Positions 1 to 6,948 of a stretch of DNA of 7,935 nt are shown piece by piece. Position 1 is the first letter of the stretch; the number at the start of each line of letters is the position of its first letter. The translations under genes and the position numbers were made by a program. The notes beneath the pieces were generated by a model, which was not told where the DNA came from, ran no database searches, and saw only the letters and a list, made by a program, of their open reading frames with translations. The stretch comes from Selenomonadaceae bacterium (GTDB lineage Bacteria; Bacillota; Negativicutes; Selenomonadales; Selenomonadaceae), in assembly GCA_017390245.1 (NCBI GenBank), contig JAFPCE010000063.1, positions 1 through 7,935 of the forward strand. The letters run 5' to 3'.

Positions 1-435
1 AGAATGATAAATGGAATCTTCAATACTTTCTGGTACCAGCTTTTCCCAGTTGGCACTGGCATATTCTCTTTCCTTGATGTTGTTATCAGGCCTGCCACTG
101 ACCTCCAGTTCACAGAGAAACTGTATCTGCTCCTGGGATGGACGGAGATAATAATGTTCCATATAATACTTATCTGGATAAGCATAGGCAGCATTACTGT
201 TTTCCTCTCCCTCAGCAGACTCCTCCCGTACCAGCTTAATCCATACATCAATTATATATTCATCATTAGTACCAGGGCAGGGAATCCACTTGGCACTCTG
301 CTTATCCATATAGTAGCAGAAGGAATTTTCCCGAAACAGCTCTACATATCTGTCTTTGCCTGAATCCTTTGCCAGGGCTGTACCACTGCAAAAAACCATG
401 ATAACCAGCAAACAAAGGGCCATTAACTTTTTCAT
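1..435 (-). CDS. Small secreted protein of unknown function, 3' end missing
   Basis: I do not recognise this gene with certainty. The frame starts at ATG 433-435 and stays open to the left edge, giving 145 residues without a stop. It begins with a clear signal peptide: MKK, a hydrophobic core through about residue 18, and an ALA-K cleavage site after residue 22, so the product is probably exported. The Cys at residue 16 does not form a lipobox. The mature part is rich in aromatic and charged residues, with Trp at about 52, 66 and 131, a YIIDVWIKLV strand near 61-70 and a block near 133-143 reading LVPESIEDSIY. The style recalls short secreted proteins of Negativicutes, some assigned to surface-adhesin E-like domains; that is weak recall, not a motif match. 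A GGGGGAG ribosome binding site lies about 8 bases before the start. The gene begins 17 bases after the rsmG stop with no visible terminator, so it is probably cotranscribed with rsmG. Confidence 0.8.
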   Translation of the reverse strand, partial: MKKLMALCLLVIMVFCSGTALAKDSGKDRYVELFRENSFCYYMDKQSAKWIPCPGTNDEYIIDVWIKLVREESAEGEENSNAAYAYPDKYYMEHYYLRPSQEQIQFLCELEVSGRPDNNIKEREYASANWEKLVPESIEDSIYHS

Positions 436-452
436 ATCTAGCACTCCCCCAC

Positions 453-1175
453 CTATACACCTAATGGATTCTTATCTGGAATACCAGCCCGGCGCGGATA
501 AGCCTTTGGTGTATTTTTTACCTTTTGTACATAAATAACAGCGCGCTTATCATCTAAGTCCGGCAGCTTAACCTCCATGGTATCTGCCACCCTGCCACCT
601 AAAATCTGGATAGCCTTTAAGGCCTCTTCTCTCTCCTCTGCAAATTTCATACCCTTTAAAGCTGCAAAATAGCCGCCCTTCTTCACAAAGGGCATGCAGT
701 ATTCTGAAAGCACAGTCATGCGGGCCACTGCCCTGGAAACAGCTATATCAAAGCCTTCCCGAAGGTTTTTATTATTAGCTCCCTCTTCTGCTCTGCTATG
801 GATGCAGGTTACATCTGTAAGCTCAAGCTCATCCACCACAGTCTGCAGAAAGTTAATGCGCTTTTTCAACGAATCCAGTAAGGTAAGCTTCAGTCCAGGC
901 TGGAAAATCTTTAAAGGTATGCCGGGAAAACCAGCTCCAGTACCCACATCGATTACTGAAGCATCAGCTTTGAAGTAGTCACCACGCCAGCAGCTTAAGG
1001 AATCTACTATATGCTTCACAGCCACATCATGAGGCTCAGTAATCGCAGTCAGGTTCATGCGGGTATTCCAGTCCACCAGCAATTCAAAATAGCGGTTAAA
1101 CTGCTCTAATTGTTTTTCGCTCAGTGAAAGCCCATATTTTGTACTGGCTGACTTTAATTCTTCCACAAAACTCAC
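453..1175 (-). CDS. rsmG: 16S rRNA (guanine-527-N7)-methyltransferase RsmG (GidB)
   Basis: The 240-residue product is the cytoplasmic SAM-dependent enzyme that methylates N7 of G527 in the 530 loop of 16S rRNA. In other bacteria its loss gives low-level streptomycin resistance. The N-terminal helical part contains [10 protein letters not shown] (36-45). The Rossmann fold follows, with the SAM-binding loop [13 protein letters not shown] at 76-88, acidic Asp101 at the end of the second strand, SRAV at 147-150 and LKG at 173-175. The tail ends in a Pro-Arg-Arg-Ala-Gly-Ile-Pro...Pro-Leu segment common in Firmicutes RsmG. Length is normal for the family. The start codon is GTG at 1173-1175, preceded by AAGGGAGG at 1183-1190, with 7 bases between. 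It overlaps the mnmG stop as GTGA (1172-1175), so translational coupling to mnmG is likely. The stop is TAG at 453-455. Identification is secure. Confidence 0.97.
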   Translation of the reverse strand: MSFVEELKSASTKYGLSLSEKQLEQFNRYFELLVDWNTRMNLTAITEPHDVAVKHIVDSLSCWRGDYFKADASVIDVGTGAGFPGIPLKIFQPGLKLTLLDSLKKRINFLQTVVDELELTDVTCIHSRAEEGANNKNLREGFDIAVSRAVARMTVLSEYCMPFVKKGGYFAALKGMKFAEEREEALKAIQILGGRVADTMEVKLPDLDDKRAVIYVQKVKNTPKAYPRRAGIPDKNPLGV

Positions 1176-3064
1176 TGATTATCCTCCCTTCTGCGCAGCT
1201 GTTCCAGATAAATAGCCAGAACGGAAATATCAGCAGGAGAAACACCAGAAATGCGGCCAGCCTGTCCTAAGGATATAGGACGAATCTCTGCCAGCTTTTC
1301 CCTGGCTTCATCCCTGAGATTGCCAATTTCATTATAATCTATAGCAGCTGGAATTTTCTTGCTTTCCAATTTTTCCATGTGAGCAATCTGCTCCAGCTGT
1401 TTTTTAATATAACCTTCATAGAAAATAAAAATTTCCACCTGATTTTTTACCTCAGGAGTAATCTCAGGCAAAGCAAAAAGCTTCTGCAAAATATCATAAT
1501 TTACTTCATGACGTTTTAACAGTTCATAGGCAGTGATGCTGTTTTTAATATCACTAATGCCATTTTCCTCTAAAAGCTTTAAGGTTTCCTGATTAGGATT
1601 TAAGGTAATATTGCGCAGACTTTCTATAGTATTATCGATACTTTCCTTCTTTTCCATAAATCTTTGCCAGCGGTAATCATTTACCAGACCAACTTTGCGT
1701 CCAATAGGAGTCAGGCGCTGATCAGCATTGTCCTGACGCAGCAGCAGACGGTACTCGGCACGGGAGGTCATGATACGATAAGGCTCATTGGTACCCTTGG
1801 TAACCAGATCATCAATAAGGACACCAATATAGGCCTCAGAACGCTTTAAAATAACAGGTTCCTGCCCCTTGATTTTCATGGCAGCATTAATACCAGCAAT
1901 GATACCCTGGGCAGCAGCCTCTTCATAGCCAGAGGTACCATTAGACTGTCCTGCAGAGAAAAGTCCGCTGATTTTCTTAAATTCCAGAGTTGGCAAAAGC
2001 TGCAGCGGATCAATGCAGTCATATTCAATAGCATAACCAGCACGCATCACCTTGGCATTTTCCAGTCCTGGAATAGTATGGAGGAAAGCAATCTGCACAT
2101 CCATAGGCAAACTGGTAGACATGCCCTGTACATAAACCTCATTGGTATGCAGTCCCTCAGGCTCTAAAAACAGCTGATGCCTGTCCTTATCAGGGAAACG
2201 AATCAGCTTGGTCTCAATGGAAGGGCAGTAACGTGGTCCCACACCCTTAATCAAGCCATTAGCCATAGGCGCACGGTGAATATTATCCAGAATAATCTTA
2301 TGAGTCTGGGCATTAGTATATGTCAGGTAGCATGGCACCTGATTTCTGGTAGCCACATCAGTCATAAAGGAAAAATTATGGATATCCTCATCACCTGGCT
2401 GTATAGTCATTTTGCTGTAATCAAGAGAACGGGCATCTACCCGGGCCGGAGTACCAGTCTTAAAGCGCATCAGCTTAATGCCAGCCTCTAATAAAGAAGC
2501 AGACAGCTTTTCTGCTGAACGCTGTCCATTTGGACCGCCAGAATATGCCTTTTCACCAATGATAATAGAGCCCTTTAAATAAGTGCCTGTAGCCAGAATA
2601 GCAGCCTTGCACTTATATATTTCCCCATTTTCCATAACAGCGCCCTTTACTTCATTATCTTCAATAATAAGGCGCTCAATTAAAAGCTGCTTCACATCAA
2701 GATTTTCCTGATTTTCGCAGGTTTCCTTCATGTGGTACTGGTACAGCTTCTTATCGGCCTGAGCTCTCAGAGCATGGACAGCAGGTCCCTTGCCTGTATT
2801 CAGCATACGGAACTGGATACATGTTTCATCAGCATTAATTCCCATCTGCCCGCCCAAAGCATCCACTTCCCGCACCAGATGGCCCTTGGCTGGACCACCT
2901 ACAGAAGGATTGCATGGCATCATGGCTATATTATCCATACTTAAGGTAGCTAAAAGAGTACTGCAGCCAATTCTGGCTGCGGCTAAAGCAGCTTCAACAC
3001 CAGCATGGCCTGCACCAATAACCAGTACATCATATTCTCCTGCTAAAAATTCATTATCACTCAC
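1172..3064 (-). CDS. mnmG: tRNA uridine-5-carboxymethylaminomethyl modification enzyme MnmG (GidA)
   Basis: The 630-residue product is the FAD- and NADH-dependent partner of MnmE. The MnmE-MnmG complex builds the carboxymethylaminomethyl group on wobble uridine 34 of certain tRNAs, using methylenetetrahydrofolate and glycine or ammonium. The dinucleotide-binding loop GAGHAG lies at 17-22. The two conserved cysteines thought to act in catalysis are visible: Cys51 in CNPSVGG and Cys280 in [16 protein letters not shown] (158-165) and [17 protein letters not shown] (371-387) are further signatures. The C-terminal helical domain that contacts MnmE and tRNA is complete, and the length is normal. 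The start is GTG at 3062-3064; AGGTGAT lies just upstream and no closer ATG precedes the FAD loop. A 54-base gap separates it from mnmE, and its stop overlaps the rsmG start by 4 bases. The usual mnmE-mnmG-rsmG order supports a single transcript. Confidence 0.98.
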   Translation of the reverse strand: MSDNEFLAGEYDVLVIGAGHAGVEAALAAARIGCSTLLATLSMDNIAMMPCNPSVGGPAKGHLVREVDALGGQMGINADETCIQFRMLNTGKGPAVHALRAQADKKLYQYHMKETCENQENLDVKQLLIERLIIEDNEVKGAVMENGEIYKCKAAILATGTYLKGSIIIGEKAYSGGPNGQRSAEKLSASLLEAGIKLMRFKTGTPARVDARSLDYSKMTIQPGDEDIHNFSFMTDVATRNQVPCYLTYTNAQTHKIILDNIHRAPMANGLIKGVGPRYCPSIETKLIRFPDKDRHQLFLEPEGLHTNEVYVQGMSTSLPMDVQIAFLHTIPGLENAKVMRAGYAIEYDCIDPLQLLPTLEFKKISGLFSAGQSNGTSGYEEAAAQGIIAGINAAMKIKGQEPVILKRSEAYIGVLIDDLVTKGTNEPYRIMTSRAEYRLLLRQDNADQRLTPIGRKVGLVNDYRWQRFMEKKESIDNTIESLRNITLNPNQETLKLLEENGISDIKNSITAYELLKRHEVNYDILQKLFALPEITPEVKNQVEIFIFYEGYIKKQLEQIAHMEKLESKKIPAAIDYNEIGNLRDEAREKLAEIRPISLGQAGRISGVSPADISVLAIYLEQLRRREDNQ

Positions 3065-3118
3065 AATTTATCACCTAATTTTAATCAAAACACTATATTA
3101 ATATAATTTATAACAAAA

Positions 3119-4528
3119 TTATTTACCCAAACAGAAATTTTTAAAAATATGATCAATGATATCTTCACTTAAATACTGTCCTGTAATTTCTCCTAATTTT
3201 TCCCAGGCAGAACGCAAATCAATAACCACAAAATCTTCACTCATACCAATTGCTAAGGTCAACCTAGTTTCTTTCAGCAAATCTATGGTTTTCAGCAAAA
3301 TATCCTTCTGTCTGGCATCATTAACAAATTCTCTTTCCTGGCCTTCACTATTGCTGCCATAAACCAGCTTCTTAATAGATTTCTCCAATGACTCCACACC
3401 GGCTCCGGTATTAGCAGATATATTAACTATTTCTGTAATATTTCCCAGACCAGAAATATTAATTTTTTCTCTTATATAATTATCATCAAGCTTCTGATCC
3501 AAGTCACCCTTATTAATAATAATGATAATGTGCCCTGTACAATCAGCTAAAAGCTTAAACAGCTCCTCATCCTCCGGCTGCAGGCTGCAGGAACCGTCAA
3601 ACACTGCCATTACCAGTGAAGATTCCTTTGCATAGCTATATGCCTTTTCTACGCCAATTTTCTCTACCACATCATCTGTAGTACGGATACCAGCAGTATC
3701 AGCCAGTCTCAGAGGAACACCACCTATATTGGCATATTCCTCAATGCTGTCCCTGGTGGTTCCTGGAATATCAGTAACAATAGCCCTTTCCTGCCCTAAA
3801 AGACGATTCATCAGACTGGATTTACCGGCATTTGGCCTGCCTATAATAGCTGTCTGCAGACCCTCCCTGAGGATAATGCCAGTAGCAGCAGAATCTATCA
3901 TAGACTGAACTTCATCAATTATACTGTCTACCTTTTCTCTGGCTTCATCTAGTACAATACTTTCAATATCCTCTTCAGGATAATCTATAGATACCTCTAA
4001 ATGAGCTATTAAATTCAGAATTTCATTTCTTAATATTTCAATTTTCTTAGAAAACTGGCCGTTTAAGTGGCCGGCAGCAACTCTTAATGATGCCTTGGTC
4101 TTAGACTGTATTACATCCATTACTGCCTGAGCCTGGCTTAAATCCAGCCTGCCATTTAAGAAAGCACGCTTGGTAAATTCGCCCCGCTCAGCTGGCCTTG
4201 CTCCCATTCTGTAGGTCAGGGAGAGTATTTCCTGCATTACCATACTGCCACCATGGCACTGCAGCTCCACCACATCCTCACAGGTGTAGGAATGGGGTGC
4301 TTTCATGATGATACAAATAGCTTCATCTACAATATTGCCAGATTCATCTATAACATGGCCAAAAATTGCACTGCGCTCCTCAAAGGACAGAACATTCTTT
4401 TTTGCGTTATATGGCTTAAATATATTTTCAGCTATTTCTATAGCAGTACTGCCACTAATTCTGATAATGCCGATACCGCCTTCCCCTAAAGGGGTAGCAA
4501 TAGCACTAATTGTATATTCCTGCTGCAA
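3119..4528 (-). CDS. mnmE: tRNA modification GTPase MnmE (TrmE), TTG start preferred
   Basis: This folate-binding, potassium-activated GTPase pairs with MnmG in modifying wobble uridine 34. Counting from the outer possible start at 4537 (472 residues), the N-terminal formyl-folate-binding domain opens with ISAIATPLGEGGIGIIRISG. A helical region leads into the G domain: GRPNAGKS at 233-240 (Asn236 fits the potassium-binding Asn of the family), GTTRD at 259-263, DTAG at 280-283 and NKGD at 342-345. The chain ends in CLGK, matching the conserved C-terminal Cys motif needed for modification. I prefer TTG at 4526-4528 (469 residues) because GGAG at 4537-4540 lies 8 bases upstream and the protein then begins four residues before the conserved TISAIATP. 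The alternative GTG at 4535-4537 overlaps that GGAG and has no site of its own. The gene sits directly behind a large hairpin at 4549-4606. Confidence 0.96.
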   Translation of the reverse strand: MQQEYTISAIATPLGEGGIGIIRISGSTAIEIAENIFKPYNAKKNVLSFEERSAIFGHVIDESGNIVDEAICIIMKAPHSYTCEDVVELQCHGGSMVMQEILSLTYRMGARPAERGEFTKRAFLNGRLDLSQAQAVMDVIQSKTKASLRVAAGHLNGQFSKKIEILRNEILNLIAHLEVSIDYPEEDIESIVLDEAREKVDSIIDEVQSMIDSAATGIILREGLQTAIIGRPNAGKSSLMNRLLGQERAIVTDIPGTTRDSIEEYANIGGVPLRLADTAGIRTTDDVVEKIGVEKAYSYAKESSLVMAVFDGSCSLQPEDEELFKLLADCTGHIIIIINKGDLDQKLDDNYIREKINISGLGNITEIVNISANTGAGVESLEKSIKKLVYGSNSEGQEREFVNDARQKDILLKTIDLLKETRLTLAIGMSEDFVVIDLRSAWEKLGEITGQYLSEDIIDHIFKNFCLGK

Positions 4529-4536
4529 AATCAACA

Positions 4537-4540
4537 CTCC
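4537..4540 (-). promoter_or_regulatory. Ribosome binding site deciding the mnmE start
   Basis: The minus strand reads GGAG here, followed by 8 bases and TTG at 4526-4528. The outer GTG (4535-4537) overlaps the GGAG and would have no usable site of its own. TTG at 4532-4534 is only 2 bases away, which is too close. Confidence 0.6.
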
Positions 4541-4548
4541 AGTACAAT

Positions 4549-4606
4549 AAAAAGGGCCGCCTCAATTAAATTAAAACTAAGATAACTTAATTGCAGACAG
4601 CCCTTT
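4549..4606 (-). terminator. Strong terminator-like hairpin between jag and mnmE
   Basis: On the minus strand a 23-base arm (4606-4584, starting AAAGGGCTGTCTG) pairs with a 22-base arm (4572-4551, ending GGCGGCCCTTT). There are 12 pairs, two of them G-T, then one bulged G, then 10 more pairs around an 11-base loop (4583-4573). The 3' side runs into TTTTT (4553-4549). This has the form of an intrinsic terminator for leftward transcription after jag. It ends only 20 bases before the preferred mnmE start, leaving no space for a promoter behind it, so it may act as a partial terminator or attenuator in the mnmE leader. On the plus strand the T-run is missing, so it is directional. Confidence 0.8.
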
Positions 4607-4622
4607 CACAGCTGATTAAATC

Positions 4623-5303
4623 TTATTCTTCATTTGTTTTATAGCTGTCATTTGAGCCATAATCACGGCGTCCGCCACGCTTTAACTCAATTACTACCTT
4701 ACGGTAAGGCTCTTCACCAGAGCTATAAGTAGAAATGCGGCGGTTATCCTGCAACGCCATGTGTATAATTTTTCTCTCATGGCGATTCATAGGCTCTAAT
4801 ACGATGCGGTCACCAGTACGGCGAACCTTATCAGCCAGGCGCAGAGCCAGACGGCGCAAAGTTCCCTCACGGCGGCTGCGGTAGTTCTCTATATCAATAA
4901 TGATACGAACCTTATTTTCCATCATTCCCTTGTTAGCAGCCAGATTGGATAAGTACTGCAGTGAATCAAGAGTCTGGCCATGCTTGCCAATGAGAATGCC
5001 AAGGTTTTCGCCAATCAGGTTAAACACAACACCCTCTTCATTTTCCTCTTTATCAATGGAAACCTCTAAGCTCATAGCCTGTAAAATATCATTTAAGAAT
5101 TTCTCTGCCTTCTCAGCAGGAGTAAAATCCCGGACAACAGCCTTAACACGGGCTGGCTTGGAACCAAACATGCCCAGAAAGCCCTTGCTAGGCTCATTTA
5201 TAACCTCGAAGCTTACCATATCTTCATTAACCTGAAGCTCATCTAAAGCAGCCTGCTTTGCGGCCTCAACGGTTTTACCAGTTTTTTCAATTTCTAAAGC
5301 CAT
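4623..5303 (-). CDS. jag: Jag/KhpB RNA-binding protein (SpoIIIJ-associated)
   Basis: This 226-residue cytoplasmic protein has the three-part build of Jag (KhpB, also called EloR). The N-terminal Jag domain spans about 1-55 and contains the typical GFLGMFG at 41-47. A KH domain at roughly 75-140 carries the GKHG loop at 106-109. An R3H domain follows, with RHERKIIH at 174-181. The tail is charged and probably disordered. Known members bind RNA, work with KhpA and affect cell elongation and division; the name Jag comes from its position next to spoIIIJ (yidC). Here it starts 5 bases after the yidC stop. The start is ATG 5301-5303, with AGAGG at 5312-5316 just at the end of yidC, so translation is probably coupled. 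The stop is TAA, and a large hairpin follows. Identification is secure; the RNA targets here are unknown. Confidence 0.96.
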   Translation of the reverse strand: MALEIEKTGKTVEAAKQAALDELQVNEDMVSFEVINEPSKGFLGMFGSKPARVKAVVRDFTPAEKAEKFLNDILQAMSLEVSIDKEENEEGVVFNLIGENLGILIGKHGQTLDSLQYLSNLAANKGMMENKVRIIIDIENYRSRREGTLRRLALRLADKVRRTGDRIVLEPMNRHERKIIHMALQDNRRISTYSSGEEPYRKVVIELKRGGRRDYGSNDSYKTNEE

Positions 5304-5308
5304 CCTGC

Positions 5309-6013
5309 TTACCTCTTTTTCTTACCCTTCTGTGCAGTATCTTCTACTTTAACTTCCAGTTTCTTCTCACCACGGAACATGTACCACTGCTGTATAATCT
5401 GGCATATATTCATGGTTACCCAGTATACCACCAGACCAGATGGGAAGCTCAGAGAAATCCAGCCGATAAATAAAGGCATGATATACATCATCATCTTCAT
5501 CTGCTGGTTATCCTGACCATTATTGGCCATGGTCTGCTTCTGGGTAATAAAAGTAGTCAAAGCAGAAAGGACTGGCAGAATATAATATGGATCAGATTCA
5601 GATAAACTGGAAAGCCATAAGAATGCTGGATCACCAGTATACTCAAAGCCAAACAGAGAATAGTAAACACCCATGAGAATAGGCATCTGAACCAGAAGTG
5701 GCAGACAGCCAGCTAATGGATTAACACCAGATTCCTTATAAAGCTCACCCATTTTCTGCTGCATGAGCTGAGGATTATTCTTATAATCCTTCTGAATTTT
5801 CTTTAATGCAGGCTGAATCTCCTGCATTGCCTTCATGGAACGAATCTGCTTCTCAGTTAAAGGATAAAGAGCCATTTTAACAACAATAGTCATTAAGATG
5901 ATAGCAATACCATAGCTTGGAAAACCTGCAGAAGCAGTAACATCATAGAACAATCCAAACACAGTGCGGAAAATCACCACTACTGGTTCAAAAAGATTTG
6001 CAAAAAATTCCAA
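5309..6013 (-). CDS. yidC: Membrane protein insertase YidC/Oxa1 family
   Basis: The 234-residue inner membrane protein inserts and folds membrane proteins, alone or with SecYEG. It corresponds to the conserved YidC core without the large periplasmic domain of E. coli and without a lipoprotein signal. Hydrophobic segments lie near 8-25, 33-52, 97-122, 142-158 and 173-205. Signatures include YPLTEKQIRSMKAMQEIQP at 50-68 (the cytoplasmic hairpin region), GVNPLAGCLPLLVQMPI at 96-112, DPYYILP at 141-147 and FPSGLVVYW at 190-198. The C-terminus is Lys/Arg-rich, as usual. Lys46 stands where E. coli and B. subtilis have the groove arginine. The start is TTG at 6011-6013, with AGGA at 6023-6026. The next Met in frame is residue 41, which would remove the first segments. 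It lies between yidD and jag, the classical order. Confidence 0.97.
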   Translation of the reverse strand: MEFFANLFEPVVVIFRTVFGLFYDVTASAGFPSYGIAIILMTIVVKMALYPLTEKQIRSMKAMQEIQPALKKIQKDYKNNPQLMQQKMGELYKESGVNPLAGCLPLLVQMPILMGVYYSLFGFEYTGDPAFLWLSSLSESDPYYILPVLSALTTFITQKQTMANNGQDNQQMKMMMYIMPLFIGWISLSFPSGLVVYWVTMNICQIIQQWYMFRGEKKLEVKVEDTAQKGKKKR

Positions 6014-6022
6014 TTCAACACA

Positions 6023-6026
6023 TCCT
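6023..6026 (-). promoter_or_regulatory. Ribosome binding site supporting the TTG start of yidC
   Basis: The minus strand reads TTAGGATG, with AGGA 9 bases before TTG 6011-6013. The ATG inside this stretch runs into a stop after two codons (ATG TGT TGA), so it cannot start yidC. Confidence 0.55.
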
Positions 6027-6041
6027 AATCTTTAACGATGC

Positions 6042-6062
6042 TATAGATATTTCATATCTATA
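6042..6062 (-). repeat. Perfect 9-base inverted repeat in the yidD-yidC gap
   Basis: The minus strand reads TATAGATAT, GAA, ATATCTATA, a perfect 9-base-pair AT-rich hairpin with a 3-base loop. No T-run follows, so it does not look like a terminator. It sits about 15 bases before the yidC ribosome binding site, in the leader or intercistronic RNA. It could be an RNA stability or processing element, or an operator. Confidence 0.6.
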
Positions 6063-6078
6063 TTAGAAAAATTTTATA

Positions 6079-6288
6079 CTACGGAACAGGGTCATAACCA
6101 CCCTTATGGAAAGGATGGCAGCGTAAAATACGCTTTACAGCCATATAGCCGCCCTTCAGGGCTCCGTATCTTTCGATGGCAATCATCGCATATTCCGAAC
6201 AAGTAGGAATATAGCGGCAGCAGGGAGGTTTTAACGGCGATATATAAGATCTGTAAAAACCTATCAATAACAGAAAAAATTTTTTCAT
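6079..6288 (-). CDS. yidD: Membrane protein insertion efficiency factor YidD
   Basis: This 69-residue protein belongs to the YidD (HlyA-like alpha-hemolysin name in old annotations) family, a small inner-membrane-associated factor that helps YidC-dependent insertion. An N-terminal amphipathic or hydrophobic stretch (residues 3-18) is followed by the family signature: cysteines 23 and 24, PTCSEYA at 28-34, the RYG..KG segment at 40-46, and [14 protein letters not shown] at the very C-terminus (56-69). All conserved parts are present, and the length is normal for Gram-positive and Negativicutes members. The start is ATG 6286-6288, with AAGGGAT about 8 bases upstream inside the end of rnpA. The rnpA stop lies 4 bases before it. 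The order rnpA-yidD-yidC is the usual one and supports coexpression. Confidence 0.96.
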   Translation of the reverse strand: MKKFFLLLIGFYRSYISPLKPPCCRYIPTCSEYAMIAIERYGALKGGYMAVKRILRCHPFHKGGYDPVP

Positions 6289-6292
6289 GCTA

Positions 6293-6640
6293 TCATCCCT
6301 TAAAAATCTTCGCCTTTCTGCCTAAATTGAGAAAGGCCTTTTCAATCACATCTTTTTTCTCTGTGGTAGCAGCTTTCCTGCCTACTAAAAGCAGCGTATA
6401 TTTCTTATCTATTTTCTGCTGATTCAGCCTGTAGCATTCACGCATGAGCCTTTTCACCCGATTGCGGGTTACTGCATTGCCCAGCTTCTTGCCAGCAGCA
6501 AAGCCTACCTTGTCCTCCAGCCCAGTTGCTGTAAAGACATACAAAACTAAATACCTGTTTGCATAAGATTTACCGAAACGATGAATCTTCTGAAAATCGT
6601 TTTTACGACGCAGAATACGACCCTTCGGCAATTTGTACAT
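6293..6640 (-). CDS. rnpA: Ribonuclease P protein component
   Basis: The 115-residue basic protein is the protein subunit of RNase P. It binds the catalytic RNA and the 5' leader of precursor tRNAs during maturation of tRNA 5' ends. The family motif appears as [14 protein letters not shown] (55-68), with Arg59 and Arg61 in the RNR core. The N-terminal [16 protein letters not shown] is also typical. The length fits. I chose ATG 6638-6640 because GGAG at 6650-6653 lies 9 bases upstream and because RnpA normally begins a few residues before the LPKG/LRRK segment. The frame is open upstream to TTG 6674-6676 (127 residues), but those extra 12 residues look unlike the family and the upstream candidates have no binding site. 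It is separated from rpmH by a terminator and followed 4 bases later by yidD. The RNase P RNA gene is not in this window. Confidence 0.96.
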   Translation of the reverse strand: MYKLPKGRILRRKNDFQKIHRFGKSYANRYLVLYVFTATGLEDKVGFAAGKKLGNAVTRNRVKRLMRECYRLNQQKIDKKYTLLLVGRKAATTEKKDVIEKAFLNLGRKAKIFKG

Positions 6641-6649
6641 AACAAAAAT

Positions 6650-6653
6650 CTCC
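6650..6653 (-). promoter_or_regulatory. Ribosome binding site deciding the rnpA start
   Basis: The minus strand reads ATGGAGATTTTTGTT before ATG 6638-6640. GGAG is 9 bases from this ATG. The ATG at 6653-6655, in the same frame, overlaps the site and has no Shine-Dalgarno sequence of its own. Confidence 0.6.
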
Positions 6654-6675
6654 ATTTCAGCACTATAAATAGGCA

Positions 6676-6692
6676 AATATCTCCCAGATATT
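6676..6692 (-). repeat. Perfect 7-base inverted repeat in the rnpA leader
   Basis: The minus strand reads AATATCT, GGG, AGATATT, a perfect 7-base-pair repeat with a 3-base spacer. It lies between the rpmH terminator and the rnpA ribosome binding site and is not followed by a T-run. It may be an RNA hairpin at the 5' end of the rnpA part of the message, or a protein site. Confidence 0.5.
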
Positions 6693-6703
6693 ACCCCTTA
6701 ATG

Positions 6704-6729
6704 AAAAAATAGGTCACCGAGGTGACCTA
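6704..6729 (-). terminator. Intrinsic terminator after rpmH
   Basis: On the minus strand TAGGTCAC (6729-6722) pairs perfectly with GTGACCTA (6717-6710) around the tetraloop CTCG, followed at once by TTTTTT (6709-6704). It begins 3 bases after the rpmH stop codon. It should end or reduce transcription from the strong rpmH promoter before rnpA. Confidence 0.88.
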
Positions 6730-6732
6730 ATA

Positions 6733-6867
6733 TTATGCTGAAATTTTCTTTCTGCCTCTAGCGCGGCGTCTTGCTAATACCTGACGGCCACCCTTGGTCT
6801 TCATGCGCTCGCGGAAACCGTGAGTTTTCTTCTTCCAATGATTATTTGGCTGATAAGTCTGCTTCAA
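6733..6867 (-). CDS. rpmH: 50S ribosomal protein L34
   Basis: This 44-residue, very basic protein is L34 of the large ribosomal subunit. The translation begins [18 protein letters not shown] and continues with [20 protein letters not shown], then ends RKKISA. This is the canonical L34 sequence and length, with the usual THGFR and GGRxVLxxRRxKGR-type core. The start codon is TTG at 6865-6867, fixed by a nearly ideal ribosome binding site AAGGAGGTG at 6875-6883, 7 bases upstream. The stop is TAA at 6733-6735. It is the first leftward gene from the origin region. A perfect consensus promoter lies about 75 bases before it and an intrinsic terminator directly after it, so it can form a short, highly expressed transcript of its own. 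The neighbouring rnpA is the usual partner. Confidence 0.98.
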   Translation of the reverse strand: MKQTYQPNNHWKKKTHGFRERMKTKGGRQVLARRRARGRKKISA

Positions 6868-6874
6868 AGCTCTG

Positions 6875-6883
6875 CACCTCCTT
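6875..6883 (-). promoter_or_regulatory. Very strong ribosome binding site of rpmH
   Basis: AAGGAGGTG on the minus strand is a 9-base complement of the usual CACCUCCUU 3' end of 16S rRNA. It stands 7 bases before TTG 6865-6867 and is the main reason for calling this TTG the start. Confidence 0.85.
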
Positions 6884-6948
6884 ATATAGATACATTTTCA
6901 TGTTTAAACTCTAACTGTACATAGTATAGTGAATTTTAACTATCGAAA

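Noticed and set aside
4..363. Hydrophobic plus-strand open frame of 119 codons at the left edge
   Set aside because: The minus strand here codes for a protein with a good start, ribosome binding site and signal peptide in line with the operon. The plus-strand frame is best explained as its shadow.
385..396. Lipobox in the signal peptide of the left-edge protein
   Set aside because: The Cys at residue 16 follows Val-Phe, not a small residue, and an ordinary ALA cleavage site is present six residues later.
2177..2491. Open frame of 104 codons on the plus strand inside mnmG, with similar ones opposite rsmG, mnmE and jag
   Set aside because: They lie antisense to well-conserved genes, have no family resemblance and no ribosome binding site of note.
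3094..3105. Palindrome TATATTAATATA between mnmE and mnmG
   Set aside because: It is made only of A and T in an AT-rich gap, has no T-run, and does not form a clear promoter with a -35. Chance is likely.
6040..6052. Tiny open frame ATG AAA TAT CTA TAG in the yidC leader
   Set aside because: Four codons without a ribosome binding site; its sequence is explained by the inverted repeat.
6641..6676. Longer rnpA starting at TTG 6674-6676
   Set aside because: The 12 extra residues do not resemble RnpA and have no ribosome binding site, whereas ATG 6638-6640 has GGAG 9 bases upstream.
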